64,000 nt of DNA from an uncultured Porphyromonadaceae bacterium (GCA_947177635.1 CAMWVQ010000001.1:1-64000); one strand, 5' to 3'. Numbered from the stretch's first letter, positions 16,698 to 26,242 are shown. Notes: generated by a model from the sequence alone, not told the origin. Numbers and translations are program-made.

Positions 16698-18506
16698 ATG
16701 AAATTCGACATATCACGCCGCGATTTCTTCCGCAAGACCTCTTTGGCCGCACTGGCCGCCTCTCCGCTGCTGACCGCATGCTCAGGCAGGAAGGATGGTG
16801 AGACCGCCGACAGCGACCTTCCCCAGACCCCCATCCCCACCGACCGGATGACCCACCGCGTCAATCCCTCCACCGGAGACAAGGTCTCGCTGCTCGGCTA
16901 CGGCTGCATGCGCTGGCCGACAATGCCCGACCTCGACAACCCCGGGGAAGACCTCATCGACCAGGAGGAGGTGAACAGACTGGTGGACACCGCCATCAAG
17001 CACGGGGTCAACTACTTCGACACCTCCCCCGCCTACTGCAAGGGGCGGTCTGAAAAGGCTGTGGGCATCGCCCTCAGCCGCCACCCGCGCGACAAATATT
17101 TCATCGCCACAAAACTCTCCAACTTCGACCCATCCACCTGGTCGCGCCAGAAGTCGGAACAGATGTACCGCGACTCGCTGCGTCTGCTCCAGACCGACCA
17201 TATCGACTATATGCTGCTCCACGCCATCGGTATGGGCAACGAACCGATGAAGGAATTCAACGCCCGCTATATCGACAACGGGATGCTCGATTTCCTCGCC
17301 GCCGAGAGGGAAGCCGGAAGAATACGCAACCTCGGATTCTCTTATCACGGCGACATACGCCTGTTCGACATGCTGCTCGACTGGCACGACAAATACAAAT
17401 GGGACTTCGTGCAGATTCAGCTCAACTACCTCGACTGGGAACACGCCAAGGAAATAAATCCGCGCAACACCAACGCGGAATATCTCTACGGCGAGCTGGA
17501 GAAACGCGACATTCCGGCCGTAATCATGGAGCCGCTGCTCGGAGGACGCCTGTCAAAGCTCCCCGACCATGTCGTGAAGATGCTCAAAGAGCAGGAACCG
17601 CAGAAGTCGGTTGCCTCATGGGCATTCCGCTACGCCGGCACCTACCCCAAAGTGTTAACCGTGCTGTCGGGGATGACCTACATGGACCATCTCGAAGACA
17701 ACCTGCGCTCATTCTGCCCCCTTGTCCCCCTGACAGGCGAACAGACTGATTTCCTCCACAAAGTCGCCGGCATCATCGCCAGCTATCCGACAGTCCCATG
17801 CAACGAATGCCAGTACTGCATGCCTTGCCCCTACGGGCTTGACATCCCCGCGGTCTTCGCCCACTACAACAAATGCGTCAACCAGGGGGAGGTGCCTGAT
17901 TCACCCGAGGCAGAGAACTATGCAGAGGCCCGTCGCCGTTTCCTGGTCGGCTACGACCGGGCAGTCCCGAAACTGCGCCAGGCATCCCATTGCGTCGGCT
18001 GCCGGAAATGTGTGGGACATTGTCCCCAGAAAATAGACATTCCCGGAGAGCTGGCCCGTGTGGATGTCATAGCCGAAAGCCTGCGCCGTGGCACCCCTCC
18101 GGCAATGAGCGCGCTTGTGGCCCTTCTTGACAAGGGTGACACCTCACTGGTGATAGACAACGGTCGCCTGACAACCTACACCGGACGTGGGGTGGCCGAC
18201 CTCCACCGTCTCCTGACCGAACATCCCCGCATGCTCCAGGGAGCCCGTGTCGCCGACAAAATCGTGGGCAAAGGTGCGGCCGCCCTGATGATTCTCGGCG
18301 GTGTAAAGGAGCTTTACACCCCTGTCATAAGCCGTCTCGCCCTCGAACTCCTCTCCGGATATGACATCAAGACCACCTATGACGAGGTGATTGACCATGT
18401 CGTGAACCGCGACAAGACGGGATGGTGTCCCGTCGAGACCCTATGCCGCGACCTTGCCACCCCCAAGGAGTGCCTGGCCGCCATCACTGAATTTTTGAAA
18501 AAATGA
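16698..18506 (+). CDS. Exported aldo-keto reductase with C-terminal 4Fe-4S domain
   Basis: 602 aa. The N-terminus has a Tat-type SRRDFF motif followed by a hydrophobic segment and a lipobox (LLTAC, Cys about 28), so it is probably a folded, lipid-anchored periplasmic protein. The aldo-keto reductase barrel (about 60-350) keeps the catalytic tetrad D108, Y113, K139 and H175. The C-terminal half has two cysteine clusters ([23 protein letters not shown]). Substrate unknown; electrons may come from the polyferredoxin encoded just upstream. Its stop overlaps the lepA start by 4 bases (ATGA). Confidence 0.85.
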   Translation: MKFDISRRDFFRKTSLAALAASPLLTACSGRKDGETADSDLPQTPIPTDRMTHRVNPSTGDKVSLLGYGCMRWPTMPDLDNPGEDLIDQEEVNRLVDTAIKHGVNYFDTSPAYCKGRSEKAVGIALSRHPRDKYFIATKLSNFDPSTWSRQKSEQMYRDSLRLLQTDHIDYMLLHAIGMGNEPMKEFNARYIDNGMLDFLAAEREAGRIRNLGFSYHGDIRLFDMLLDWHDKYKWDFVQIQLNYLDWEHAKEINPRNTNAEYLYGELEKRDIPAVIMEPLLGGRLSKLPDHVVKMLKEQEPQKSVASWAFRYAGTYPKVLTVLSGMTYMDHLEDNLRSFCPLVPLTGEQTDFLHKVAGIIASYPTVPCNECQYCMPCPYGLDIPAVFAHYNKCVNQGEVPDSPEAENYAEARRRFLVGYDRAVPKLRQASHCVGCRKCVGHCPQKIDIPGELARVDVIAESLRRGTPPAMSALVALLDKGDTSLVIDNGRLTTYTGRGVADLHRLLTEHPRMLQGARVADKIVGKGAAALMILGGVKELYTPVISRLALELLSGYDIKTTYDEVIDHVVNRDKTGWCPVETLCRDLATPKECLAAITEFLKK

Positions 18507-20287
18507 AGAATATCCGAAATTTCTGCATCATCGCCCATATCGACCACGGAAAAAGCACCCTGGCCGACCGTCTGCTCGAATACACCAAAACCATCGACTC
18601 GAAAGACCTGCAGGCCCAGGTGCTCGACGACATGGACCTCGAACGTGAGCGTGGAATCACAATCAAGAGCCACGCCATACAGATGAACTACCACCTTGAC
18701 GGGGAGGATTACACCCTCAACCTCATCGACACCCCGGGGCATGTCGACTTCTCATATGAGGTCTCACGCTCCATCGCTGCCTGTGAAGGCGCGCTGCTAA
18801 TCGTTGACGCGACCCAGGGAATCCAGGCCCAAACCATCTCGAACCTCTACATGGCCATCGATTCCGACCTCGAGATTATCCCGGTAATCAACAAGGTTGA
18901 CCTCGAAAGCGCCAACCCCGACGAGGTGGAAGACCAGATTGTCGACCTGCTCGGATGCAAGCGTGAGGAAATCATCCGTGCCAGCGGAAAGACAGGCATC
19001 GGTGTGGAAGATATCCTGCGTGCGATTGTCGAACGCGTCCCGGCTCCCAAGGGTGACCCCGAGGCTCCGCTCCAGGCCCTGATTTTCGACTCGGTGTTCA
19101 ATCCCTTCCGAGGCATCATCGCATATTTCAAAATCGAGAACGGCACAATCCGTAAGGATGACTTCGTGAAATTCGTCGCCACCGGAAAAGAATACCACGC
19201 CGACGAAATCGGAGTGTTGAAGATGGACCTCTCCCCCCGCAAGGAGCTGTCGGCCGGAAACGTGGGTTATATCATCTCCGGAATCAAGACCTCAAAGGAG
19301 GTAAAGGTGGGCGACACCATCACCCATGTAAGCCGCCCCGCCCCGGCCATCGCCGGCTTCGAGGAGGTAAAGCCCATGGTCTTCGCCGGAGTCTACCCCA
19401 TAGAGGCAGAGGACTTCGAGAACCTGCGCAGCTCTCTTGAGAAGCTGCAGCTCAACGACGCCTCGCTCACATTCCAGCCGGAGTCTTCGATGGCCCTCGG
19501 CTTCGGTTTCCGCTGCGGATTCCTCGGACTGCTCCATATGGAAATCATCCAGGAACGTCTCAGCCGTGAGTTCAACATGGATGTGATTACCACCGTCCCC
19601 AACGTGTCATACAAGGTCTTCGACAAGAAAGGCAACGAGTCAGAGGTACACAACCCCTCGGGCCTCCCCGACATCACCCTTATCGACCACATCGAAGAGC
19701 CTTACATACGGTCATCGATCATCACCACCACCGACTTCATCGGCCCGATCATGACCCTCTGCCTTGGCAAGCGCGGTGAGCTTGTCAAGCAGGAATTCAT
19801 CTCGGGCAACCGTGTGGAACTGATTTTCGACATCCCCCTGGGTGAAATCGTGATTGACTTCTACGACAAGCTCAAGTCAATATCCAAAGGCTACGCCTCA
19901 TTCGACTACCACCTCCACGACTTCCGCAACTCAAAGCTCGTGAAACTCGACGTGCTGCTCAACGGCGAGCCGGTCGACGCGCTGTCGACACTGACCCACG
20001 CCGACAACGCCGTTCAGTTCGGACGCCGGATGTGTGAGAAGCTCAAGGAACTCATCCCCCGCCACCAGTTCGACATCGCCATCCAGGCTGCCATCGGCGC
20101 GAAAATCATCGCCCGCGAGACCATCAAGGCTGTCCGCAAGGATGTTACCGCGAAATGTTACGGCGGCGACGTCTCCCGTAAGCGCAAACTCCTGGAGAAG
20201 CAGAAAGCGGGAAAGAAACGAATGAAACAGATCGGGTCGGTGCAGGTGCCGCAGAAAGCATTCCTCGCGGTTCTCAAGCTCGACTGA
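18503..20287 (+). CDS. lepA: Elongation factor 4 (translational GTPase LepA)
   Basis: 594 aa, normal length. GTPase motifs: AHIDHGKST (G1), RGIT (G2), DTPGH (G3), NKVD (G4). The LepA-specific C-terminal domain ends with [18 protein letters not shown]. It acts on ribosomes, where it back-translocates or assists assembly and initiation. The start overlaps the aldo-keto reductase stop by 4 bases, so it is translationally coupled to a redox gene. A strong terminator follows. Confidence 0.97.
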   Translation: MKNIRNFCIIAHIDHGKSTLADRLLEYTKTIDSKDLQAQVLDDMDLERERGITIKSHAIQMNYHLDGEDYTLNLIDTPGHVDFSYEVSRSIAACEGALLIVDATQGIQAQTISNLYMAIDSDLEIIPVINKVDLESANPDEVEDQIVDLLGCKREEIIRASGKTGIGVEDILRAIVERVPAPKGDPEAPLQALIFDSVFNPFRGIIAYFKIENGTIRKDDFVKFVATGKEYHADEIGVLKMDLSPRKELSAGNVGYIISGIKTSKEVKVGDTITHVSRPAPAIAGFEEVKPMVFAGVYPIEAEDFENLRSSLEKLQLNDASLTFQPESSMALGFGFRCGFLGLLHMEIIQERLSREFNMDVITTVPNVSYKVFDKKGNESEVHNPSGLPDITLIDHIEEPYIRSSIITTTDFIGPIMTLCLGKRGELVKQEFISGNRVELIFDIPLGEIVIDFYDKLKSISKGYASFDYHLHDFRNSKLVKLDVLLNGEPVDALSTLTHADNAVQFGRRMCEKLKELIPRHQFDIAIQAAIGAKIIARETIKAVRKDVTAKCYGGDVSRKRKLLEKQKAGKKRMKQIGSVQVPQKAFLAVLKLD

Positions 20288-20313
20288 CGACTCCCACCCT
20301 CATTACTGACAAC

Positions 20314-20359
20314 AAAGAGAGATGCCACCAGCGCAAGCGGGTGGCATCTCTCTTTGTTT
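20314..20359. terminator. Bidirectional terminator after lepA
   Basis: A 16-bp perfect stem (AAAGAGAGATGCCACC and complement, 10-base loop) is followed by TGTTTG on the plus strand and by TTTGTTG on the minus strand. It ends lepA and probably the LRR gene. Confidence 0.87.
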
Positions 20360-20439
20360 GTGGGGCTTAAGGGTCATCAGCCCCTATTGTTCAGCTCTTG
20401 TTTATAAGTCAAGGGTAATGGTTCCGTGGATGGCAGTCA

Positions 20440-21498
20440 TCAGTAGTTCCACTGGCAGGCAATCATACCGAGGTTGGTGTCACCGATGGTGCGGAGATCC
20501 GAAATCATATTGTAGCGGCAGTTGACATATGTGAGAGCCTGGTCGAAGGAGACGTCAAGCATTGTCAGCTGGTTGTTGTTGCAAAGCAGACGCTGGAGGA
20601 AAGTCTGGTTTGAGAGGGTCAGCTCGGTAAGGTCGTTGTAAGAGCAGTCGACAAAGAGAAGGTTGGGACAGTTGCTCACGGTGAGTTCCGAGAGGTTGTT
20701 GTATGAGCAGACGAGGTCGAGCAGACGTGAGCAGTTGTCAACGGCGAGCTGCTGCATATTGTTGTCGGTGCAGAGGAAAGAACTCAGCGAGGGGAGGTTG
20801 GAGACAACCAGTTTCTGGATTTCATTGTCATCCACATTCAGGTTCTGGAGATTGGTCAGACCTGAAAGCACCAGCCCGGAGAGCTTGTTGTAACCGCAAT
20901 AGAGATTCTTGAGGTTGGTACAGTTGGAAACCTGCAGATTCTCCAGGTGGTTGCCCTGGCAATTGAGGGTCTTGAGGGTCGATGAGTTGGAGACATCGAG
21001 ATCCACAAGGAGGTTGTTTGAGATGTTAACGGTCTCGATAAGCGGAGTGGCCGTGACGTCAAGGTCGGTCAGACGGTTCTTGTAGATGTTCAGGGTCACA
21101 AGGCCGGTGCATCCGTCGAGATCTGCCTTGCGCAACTGGTTGCGGGAGGCGTTGAGGTCGGCAAGCGCCGCGTCATTCTCGACAGAGAGGGATGAGAGCT
21201 TGTTGCGGGAGACATCCACCTTTGTCAGGGCGGTGAAACCTGAGAGATCGAGGCTGCCGGCCAGGTGCTTGTCCTTCCATTCGATTGCGGTCACATGGCC
21301 GTTCTCGACAGTAACCCCCTCCCATGTGGAGGGAGCCTTGAGATCGGTGATTTTGAGCGCCTGGGCATTGGTGGCATCCTTCTCGGCAGGTTCGGCCAGG
21401 AATGCCTGCAGCTGACGAAGTTCGTTCTTGTCGATTTTCTGGGCGAAAACAGTCACGCAACCCAGCATGAGAGTAATCAGTAATAGAGCTTTTTTCAT
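20440..21498 (-). CDS. Secreted leucine-rich-repeat protein
   Basis: 352 aa. Signal peptide about 1-19 (ends VFAQK). From about residue 80 on there are some twelve 20-21-residue repeats of the pattern L-x-x-L-x-V-S-x-x-x-x-L-x-x-L-x-C-x-x-N, for example LKTLNCQGNHLENLQVSNC and LKNLYCGYNKLSGLVLSG. This is a different LRR class from the BspA-like protein at the left end. No T9SS-like tail is present; the chain stops after the last repeat (IACQWNY). Probably a binding protein in the envelope; ligand unknown. It is transcribed alone. Confidence 0.85.
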   Translation of the reverse strand: MKKALLLITLMLGCVTVFAQKIDKNELRQLQAFLAEPAEKDATNAQALKITDLKAPSTWEGVTVENGHVTAIEWKDKHLAGSLDLSGFTALTKVDVSRNKLSSLSVENDAALADLNASRNQLRKADLDGCTGLVTLNIYKNRLTDLDVTATPLIETVNISNNLLVDLDVSNSSTLKTLNCQGNHLENLQVSNCTNLKNLYCGYNKLSGLVLSGLTNLQNLNVDDNEIQKLVVSNLPSLSSFLCTDNNMQQLAVDNCSRLLDLVCSYNNLSELTVSNCPNLLFVDCSYNDLTELTLSNQTFLQRLLCNNNQLTMLDVSFDQALTYVNCRYNMISDLRTIGDTNLGMIACQWNY

Positions 21499-21612
21499 AT
21501 CTAAATAGTTGTTAGTGAATAGTCATTAACCGTGTTTCAGAATGTTTATACCTTATAAACACCACTCTTTTCAAAAAGTTGGGAATGGTTACAATCTTTT
21601 TTGAGGAGATAT

Positions 21613-21663
21613 GAAAAGGGATATGTCAAGGCTGTCAACCGTGACGCCAGCCATTGACATATC
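21613..21663 (-). terminator. Terminator of the oxalate locus
   Basis: An imperfect hairpin (GATATGTCAATGGCTG/CAGCCTTGACATATC on the minus strand) is followed by CCTTTTC, just past the AEC carrier stop. Confidence 0.65.
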
Positions 21664-21689
21664 ACTTTTTGGAATCAGAGTCTGTTATG

Positions 21690-22664
21690 TCAGAATGCTT
21701 TCAGGCAGAGGTCGGTGACCCATATCCATAGCGGGCAGAAAGCGATGAACAGCACCACTGACAGGGCCAGCGACGAGGTTCCGGTGGCCACATATGTGTC
21801 ATACTCGTCAGCGATAATCACACCCGAGAACGCGGGGGGCAACGCGCCGGCCACAACGAGCATCTTCAGGTTGAGGGGATCCATCTTGAAAATCAGGCCG
21901 ACAATCAGCAGCAACGCCGGCATGACGATGAGTTTCATTATCGAACCGAGGACTGCCTGCCAGTTGATGGAAACCTTGACAGATGACAGGGTCACACCAG
22001 CGGCGAACACTGCCAGGGAGGCATTCGCTCCCTTGATGAGGTCGAATGAGGGGGACGCCCACTTCGGCCAGGGTATGCCGACAATTACCCATATGACGGC
22101 GAGGATAGGAGCCCAGGCAACAGGTTGTGCAAGGGCGTGGAGCACCGGCGCCCATGCCGAGGGGCGTTTCTTCCCGGCCGGCGTGGGGTTGGTCTTCTCA
22201 AGTGACGCGTTCAGCAAAGAGAGGCCGACAGGGATGCCGACGGCATTCACCACGATGCCCACGATTGCAACGACAAGGGCGACATAGGGGGTGGTGCCGA
22301 AGATTGGCTCCAGCACGGCGAACCCGAGGAAGCCGATTGTAGATGAACCGCTTATCAACGCCATGATGGCAGCATCAGCCCCTGTGTTTTTCTTGAAACA
22401 CCACTTGTAGACGTAGTAGACCAGCATGAAACAGAACATCATCACTATCAGTGAAATCAGCGACAGCTTGATGTCCTGCACAAGCATCTCGCGGGAAGCG
22501 TCGACAATCGACACGAAAAGGGCGGCAGGCAATGCGTAGTCAAGCACGACCTTGTTGAACGCCTTCGCGTTCTCCCCGTTGAATATCCCTTTCTTGCCGG
22601 ATATGTAACCGGCGAGCATCACGACGATGATAGGGACAATCGCGTATAATATAATATGTAACAT
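21690..22664 (-). CDS. AEC-family transporter, probable oxalate/formate carrier
   Basis: 324 aa with about ten hydrophobic helices in two halves, the layout of the auxin-efflux-carrier family. The first helices read MLHIILYAIVPIIVVMLAGY; the family GSSTIGFLGF-type loop is near residue 108. It lies 35 bases after oxc in the same direction. In E. coli the AEC member YfdV sits next to the Frc and Oxc homologues YfdW and YfdU, so the placement suggests it moves oxalate, formate or both across the inner membrane. Substrate is inferred from context. Confidence 0.8.
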   Translation of the reverse strand: MLHIILYAIVPIIVVMLAGYISGKKGIFNGENAKAFNKVVLDYALPAALFVSIVDASREMLVQDIKLSLISLIVMMFCFMLVYYVYKWCFKKNTGADAAIMALISGSSTIGFLGFAVLEPIFGTTPYVALVVAIVGIVVNAVGIPVGLSLLNASLEKTNPTPAGKKRPSAWAPVLHALAQPVAWAPILAVIWVIVGIPWPKWASPSFDLIKGANASLAVFAAGVTLSSVKVSINWQAVLGSIMKLIVMPALLLIVGLIFKMDPLNLKMLVVAGALPPAFSGVIIADEYDTYVATGTSSLALSVVLFIAFCPLWIWVTDLCLKAF

Positions 22665-22699
22665 ATGCCTTGAAACGTGAGGGGTTAGCTATGGGTGGA

Positions 22700-24460
22700 T
22701 TAGACAGTTATATCAATCAGGGGGGCCGGATTGAGGTAACCTATGTGGCCGCTCTCCTTGCCCGAATCTGCCGCGAGCTGCACATCAATAAGCGCCGGGG
22801 CCTTAGACGCTATCGCCTCTGCGAGGGCAGAAGCGAACTCGTCGGGGGTGGTCACATAATAGGTCTTGGCACCGAAAGCCTCACCGAGCTTGTCATACCG
22901 GGCGTTCACGTCAAGGGTCGTGGGCGCGGGGTCGGTCGTGGCATCGAGGGGTTTGCCGATACCGTTGTATATACCGCCGTTGTTGAAGACGCAGACCGTC
23001 ACCGGAAGTTTGAAACGGCATATGGTCGAGAAGTCCATGCCTGAGAAACCGAAGGCGGAGTCACCCTCGATGGCCACCACCGACTTGCCGGTGGAGACAG
23101 CCGCCCCGATGGCCGAACCCATGCCCATGCCCATGACAGCCCATGTCGCGCAGTCCACTCGATGACGGGGAAGAGACATGTCTATCGTGTCGCGGGTATC
23201 GTCAAGGGTGTTTGCTCCCTCGTTGACGAGAATCACATCAGGATTCCCCTCAAGGACAGGCTTGGCCGCACTCAGCGCGCTCCAGTGGGTCATCGGCACA
23301 GTCTTGGCTGACAAACGCTGGGCGAATTTGGCGTTCTTCTCCTTGGTGAGGGCCTGCAGGCCGGGTACCCATCCGGGGTCGACCGAGAGGGTGGCGCCTT
23401 TAAGCTTTGTCAGCATTGCCTCCAGCGAACTGCGGAGGTCGCCGATTACCGGCGCGTCGATATGGCGGTTGCAATCGATTTCCTGGGGATCGATGTCGAG
23501 CTGGATGAACTTACCCTGCGGATTCCATTTGCCGTGGCCCCGGCTGAGCAGCCAGTTGAGACGCGCGCCGACGAGAACGACAACATCCGCCTCCTCCATT
23601 ATCTGCGAACGGCAGGAAAGCGCGCTGAGGGGATGATTGTCGGGAAGCAGCCCCTTGGCCATCGACATCGGGTAATAAGGAATGCCGGTTGTCTCCACAA
23701 GCTCCTTCAACAAATCCTCTACCTGAGCATACGCCGCGCCCTTTCCGAAGAGGAAGGCTGGCTTTTTCGCGGAGGCGAGAAGCGACACCGCGCGGTCAAC
23801 CGACTCGGCCGATGGGACAACACGCGGACAGGGATCGACCGGAACCTGCAGCAGCGATTCGGCCACATCATGGTCGAGCACTTGTCCGAGGGCCGGAGTG
23901 GTGATGTCGAGATAAACTCCGCCGGGTCGTCCCGAAACCGCAGCTCGGTAAGCCCTGACAACACCTGTGGGAATATCCTCCGCCTTGTTGACGCGATAGG
24001 CCGCCTTCACAAGAGGCTTAGCCATGTTGAGTTGGTCAAGCCCCTCATAGGTGCCCTGGTCAAGGTCGATAGGCTCACGCTCGGAAGACCCTGAAATCTG
24101 AATCATCGGGTAACAGTTGACCGTAGCGTTTGCCGTCGCGGTAAGCCCGTTCAGAAATCCGAGTGAGGAGACAGTCAGCAGGACACCCGGTTTTCCGGTG
24201 AGGTAGCCATGGGTCTGGGCCGCCATCCCCGCCTGCTGTTCGTGGCGGAATCCGACGAAACGTATCCCCTCTCCCTGGGCGATATAGGCGACCTCGGTCA
24301 CAGGGATCCCTACAAGGCCATACATTGTGTCTATCCCCACTTTCCGGAGGGCGCGGGCGAGAAGGTACATGCCTGTCACCTGCTGGGGGAATTTCGGGGA
24401 AGAAGAAGCGCAGCCGCAATTTTGGGCATTGCCGCATATTGTTGAGTTCGTATCTGACAT
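22700..24460 (-). CDS. oxc: Oxalyl-CoA decarboxylase
   Basis: 586 aa. This thiamine-diphosphate enzyme converts oxalyl-CoA to formyl-CoA and CO2. Family marks: E74 in FRHEQQAGMAA (cofactor-activating Glu), SGSSEREPIDLDQG, GKGAAYAQ, GMAKGLLPDNHP, NEGANTLD, and the ThDP/Mg motif from GDSAFGFSGMD to NNGG. Oddity: the first 25 residues form a Cys-bearing extension (C9, C15, C17) before the usual start of the fold, making it about 18 aa longer than the Oxalobacter enzyme as remembered. It is second in the frc-oxc-carrier cluster, after a 220-base gap holding an inverted repeat. Confidence 0.93.
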   Translation of the reverse strand: MSDTNSTICGNAQNCGCASSSPKFPQQVTGMYLLARALRKVGIDTMYGLVGIPVTEVAYIAQGEGIRFVGFRHEQQAGMAAQTHGYLTGKPGVLLTVSSLGFLNGLTATANATVNCYPMIQISGSSEREPIDLDQGTYEGLDQLNMAKPLVKAAYRVNKAEDIPTGVVRAYRAAVSGRPGGVYLDITTPALGQVLDHDVAESLLQVPVDPCPRVVPSAESVDRAVSLLASAKKPAFLFGKGAAYAQVEDLLKELVETTGIPYYPMSMAKGLLPDNHPLSALSCRSQIMEEADVVVLVGARLNWLLSRGHGKWNPQGKFIQLDIDPQEIDCNRHIDAPVIGDLRSSLEAMLTKLKGATLSVDPGWVPGLQALTKEKNAKFAQRLSAKTVPMTHWSALSAAKPVLEGNPDVILVNEGANTLDDTRDTIDMSLPRHRVDCATWAVMGMGMGSAIGAAVSTGKSVVAIEGDSAFGFSGMDFSTICRFKLPVTVCVFNNGGIYNGIGKPLDATTDPAPTTLDVNARYDKLGEAFGAKTYYVTTPDEFASALAEAIASKAPALIDVQLAADSGKESGHIGYLNPAPLIDITV

Positions 24461-24470
24461 ATAGCGTATG

Positions 24471-24494
24471 TTTTTAATTACTTATGATTAAAAA
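24471..24494 (-). repeat. Small AT-rich hairpin in the oxc leader
   Basis: TTTTTAAT and ATTAAAAA flank 8 bases directly upstream of the oxc start. It is too AT-rich to be stable alone and may partly occlude ribosome loading. Confidence 0.35.
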
Positions 24495-24497
24495 TTA

Positions 24498-24614
24498 AGT
24501 TGTTAAGTTTTCAAGCGCCTGCCCGTGACCAGCCACTGACGACGGTCGACAGGGGGGCCGGCCGGGGTGCAGGTGCCGAAAACGAAACAACCTAAACCTA
24601 AAAACTTAACAACT
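24498..24614. repeat. 117-bp inverted-repeat element between frc and oxc
   Basis: Perfect 14-base arms (AGTTGTTAAGTTTT, 24498-24511; complement at 24601-24614) enclose 89 bases that include a second nested pairing (GCGCCTGC with GCAGGTGC) and a GC-rich core with CCGGCCGG. No ORF and no target-site duplication are visible. It could be a leader RNA structure of oxc or a small mobile-element remnant. Confidence 0.55.
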
Positions 24615-24680
24615 CTATGGTTTCGGGGATTACCACACGACTTCACGCGGATGAGGGTGAGGCGTCTCCCTGCTCAGGGG

Positions 24681-25970
24681 TTACTGTTTGGGAAGAGGAG
24701 CTGTTGTGCCATTATTGGCGAACGACGCTATTTCCTCGTCAGTGTAACCGTATGCCTTCAGAACCTCGTCGGTGTTGCCTCCGAGGGTCGGGCACGGGCC
24801 ATATGTGGGTTGGAAGTTTGACAATGTGAAGGGTACTCCGACAGTGACGAACTCACCAATCTTGCCTCCCTGGTCAATCTTGACGAGGGTGTTGCCGTCA
24901 TACAGGGTCTCGTCTGTCATAATCTCCTTGGTGTTGAGCACCGGAGCCACCGGCACGCCTGCTTTCGAGAGAATCTCGGTGACCTCATATTTCGTCTTGT
25001 CTATGGCCCATTCCCCGATGCGCTTGTAGATGGCCTGTTTGTTGCGGTCTCTGGCATCAGCGGTGTTGAAGTCGGGATTGGTGAGCCAGTCTTCGAATCC
25101 GAGAGCCTTGCAGGCCAATTCGAAATCTTTGGCTCCTCGCTGGAGTATGATATAAGCGTAGGCATTGGGGTCTGTCTCCCAACCCTTGCACTTGTATGTC
25201 CAACCAAGCACACCTGACCCTTCCTGGTTGCCGCTGCGGGGCACGAAATCTCCGAATTTCTGGTCGGGATACTGCGGGAACTGGGTCAGGTAGCCGATGC
25301 GGTCGAGCGTAAGCTGGTCACGCGTCTTGATACGGCAGAGGTTGAGGCAGGCGTTGTGCATCGACTGGTAGACGAAGCTGCCTTCCCCGGTGTGCTGCCT
25401 CTGGAGCAGCGCGGCCAGGATACCGATTGTGCAGTGCATGCCCGTGTTGGAGTCACCGAGGGCCGCTCCCGACTGGGTAGGGATATTGTCAGGGCCTTCC
25501 CACCATCCGGTGGTGGAGGCTGCTCCGGCAGTGACCTGTGCCACAGGCTCATATGCCTTTAGATTCTTGTATTTGGACGATAGGGGGAAACCCTTGATGG
25601 TCGCATAGACACAGCGGGGATTTATTTTGTGTACTTCTTCCCAGCTGAACCCGAGCTTGTCCATTGCTCCGGGATGCAGGTTCTCGATGAAGACATCCGC
25701 GGTCTCGAGAAGTTTGGTGAGGATTGCCTTGCCGTCGGGGGTGGCTGCGTCAAGCGCAAGCGACTTCTTGTCGGAATTGAGTTGCAGGAAGTAGTAACTC
25801 GGGCAATCAGGGTCGAACTGCAACTCGTCGCGGGTGGCGTCACCCGTTCCGGGACGTTCGATTTTGATTACATCTGCTCCGAGCCACGCCAGGAGCTGTG
25901 TACAGGAAGGGCCGGATTGAACACTTGTGAAATCAATCACTTTAATGCCTTGAAGAGGAGCGGTATTCAT
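24681..25970 (-). CDS. frc: Formyl-CoA:oxalate CoA-transferase
   Basis: 429 aa from the ATG at 25970. The track's start adds 50 basic residues with no family support; the conserved N-terminus LQGIKVIDFTSVQSGPSCTQ follows this Met. A class III CoA-transferase, it moves CoA from formyl-CoA to oxalate, giving oxalyl-CoA for Oxc and releasing formate. The catalytic Asp is D173 in GDSNTGMH. Length equals that of the well-studied Oxalobacter enzyme. It is the first gene of the oxalate cluster; a 15-base box seen 30 bases upstream recurs directly before oxc. Confidence 0.94.
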   Translation of the reverse strand: MNTAPLQGIKVIDFTSVQSGPSCTQLLAWLGADVIKIERPGTGDATRDELQFDPDCPSYYFLQLNSDKKSLALDAATPDGKAILTKLLETADVFIENLHPGAMDKLGFSWEEVHKINPRCVYATIKGFPLSSKYKNLKAYEPVAQVTAGAASTTGWWEGPDNIPTQSGAALGDSNTGMHCTIGILAALLQRQHTGEGSFVYQSMHNACLNLCRIKTRDQLTLDRIGYLTQFPQYPDQKFGDFVPRSGNQEGSGVLGWTYKCKGWETDPNAYAYIILQRGAKDFELACKALGFEDWLTNPDFNTADARDRNKQAIYKRIGEWAIDKTKYEVTEILSKAGVPVAPVLNTKEIMTDETLYDGNTLVKIDQGGKIGEFVTVGVPFTLSNFQPTYGPCPTLGGNTDEVLKAYGYTDEEIASFANNGTTAPLPKQ

Positions 25971-25999
25971 AATTGACAGAGGTTCTTGACTTTTGGTCG

Positions 26000-26019
26000 T
26001 ATATCGTATGTTTTCGTAT
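26000..26019 (-). promoter_or_regulatory. Candidate oxalate-locus box upstream of frc
   Basis: TATATCGTATGTTTT (plus-strand reading, 26000-26014) matches 14 of 15 bases with TATAGCGTATGTTTT at 24460-24474 before oxc. TCGTAT occurs three times here (25997, 26004, 26014). It may be an operator; nothing else supports it yet. Confidence 0.35.
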
Positions 26020-26129
26020 GCCGGGCGGAAAGTTTGTCCCGATTTCTTGAATCTGGTTTTATAACGCTTCCCCGATTTGTTTGGTTCAAGAAACTTCTCT
26101 TCGCCAAAGTTTTTTACCACTCCCTACTT

Positions 26130-26199
26130 ACATCCCTGAAATAAATGTGTCAGACCAGGCAATGCCGATTGGTCTGACACATTTTATTTCAGGGATGTC
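26130..26199. terminator. Long hairpin, probable feoAB terminator
   Basis: A stem of about 28 bp with one bulged base (ACATCCCTGAAATAAA then TGTGTCAGACCA) and a 12-base loop lies just beyond the feoAB stop and upstream of frc. The run of Ts lies inside the stem's 3' half, so termination efficiency is uncertain. Confidence 0.6.
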
Positions 26200-26216
26200 T
26201 TTATTTCAGGGATGTC
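26183..26216. repeat. Tandem 17-bp direct repeat
   Basis: TTTATTTCAGGGATGTC occurs twice back to back. The first copy is the right arm of the hairpin at 26130-26199; the left arm could pair with either copy. Confidence 0.75.
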
Positions 26217-26242
26217 TTTTCCGTCCAGAAGAGCGGCACAAT

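Noticed and set aside
25971-26120. 50-residue N-terminal extension of Frc in the ORF track
   Set aside because: Basic, low-information sequence absent from the family; the fold starts at the Met at 25970.
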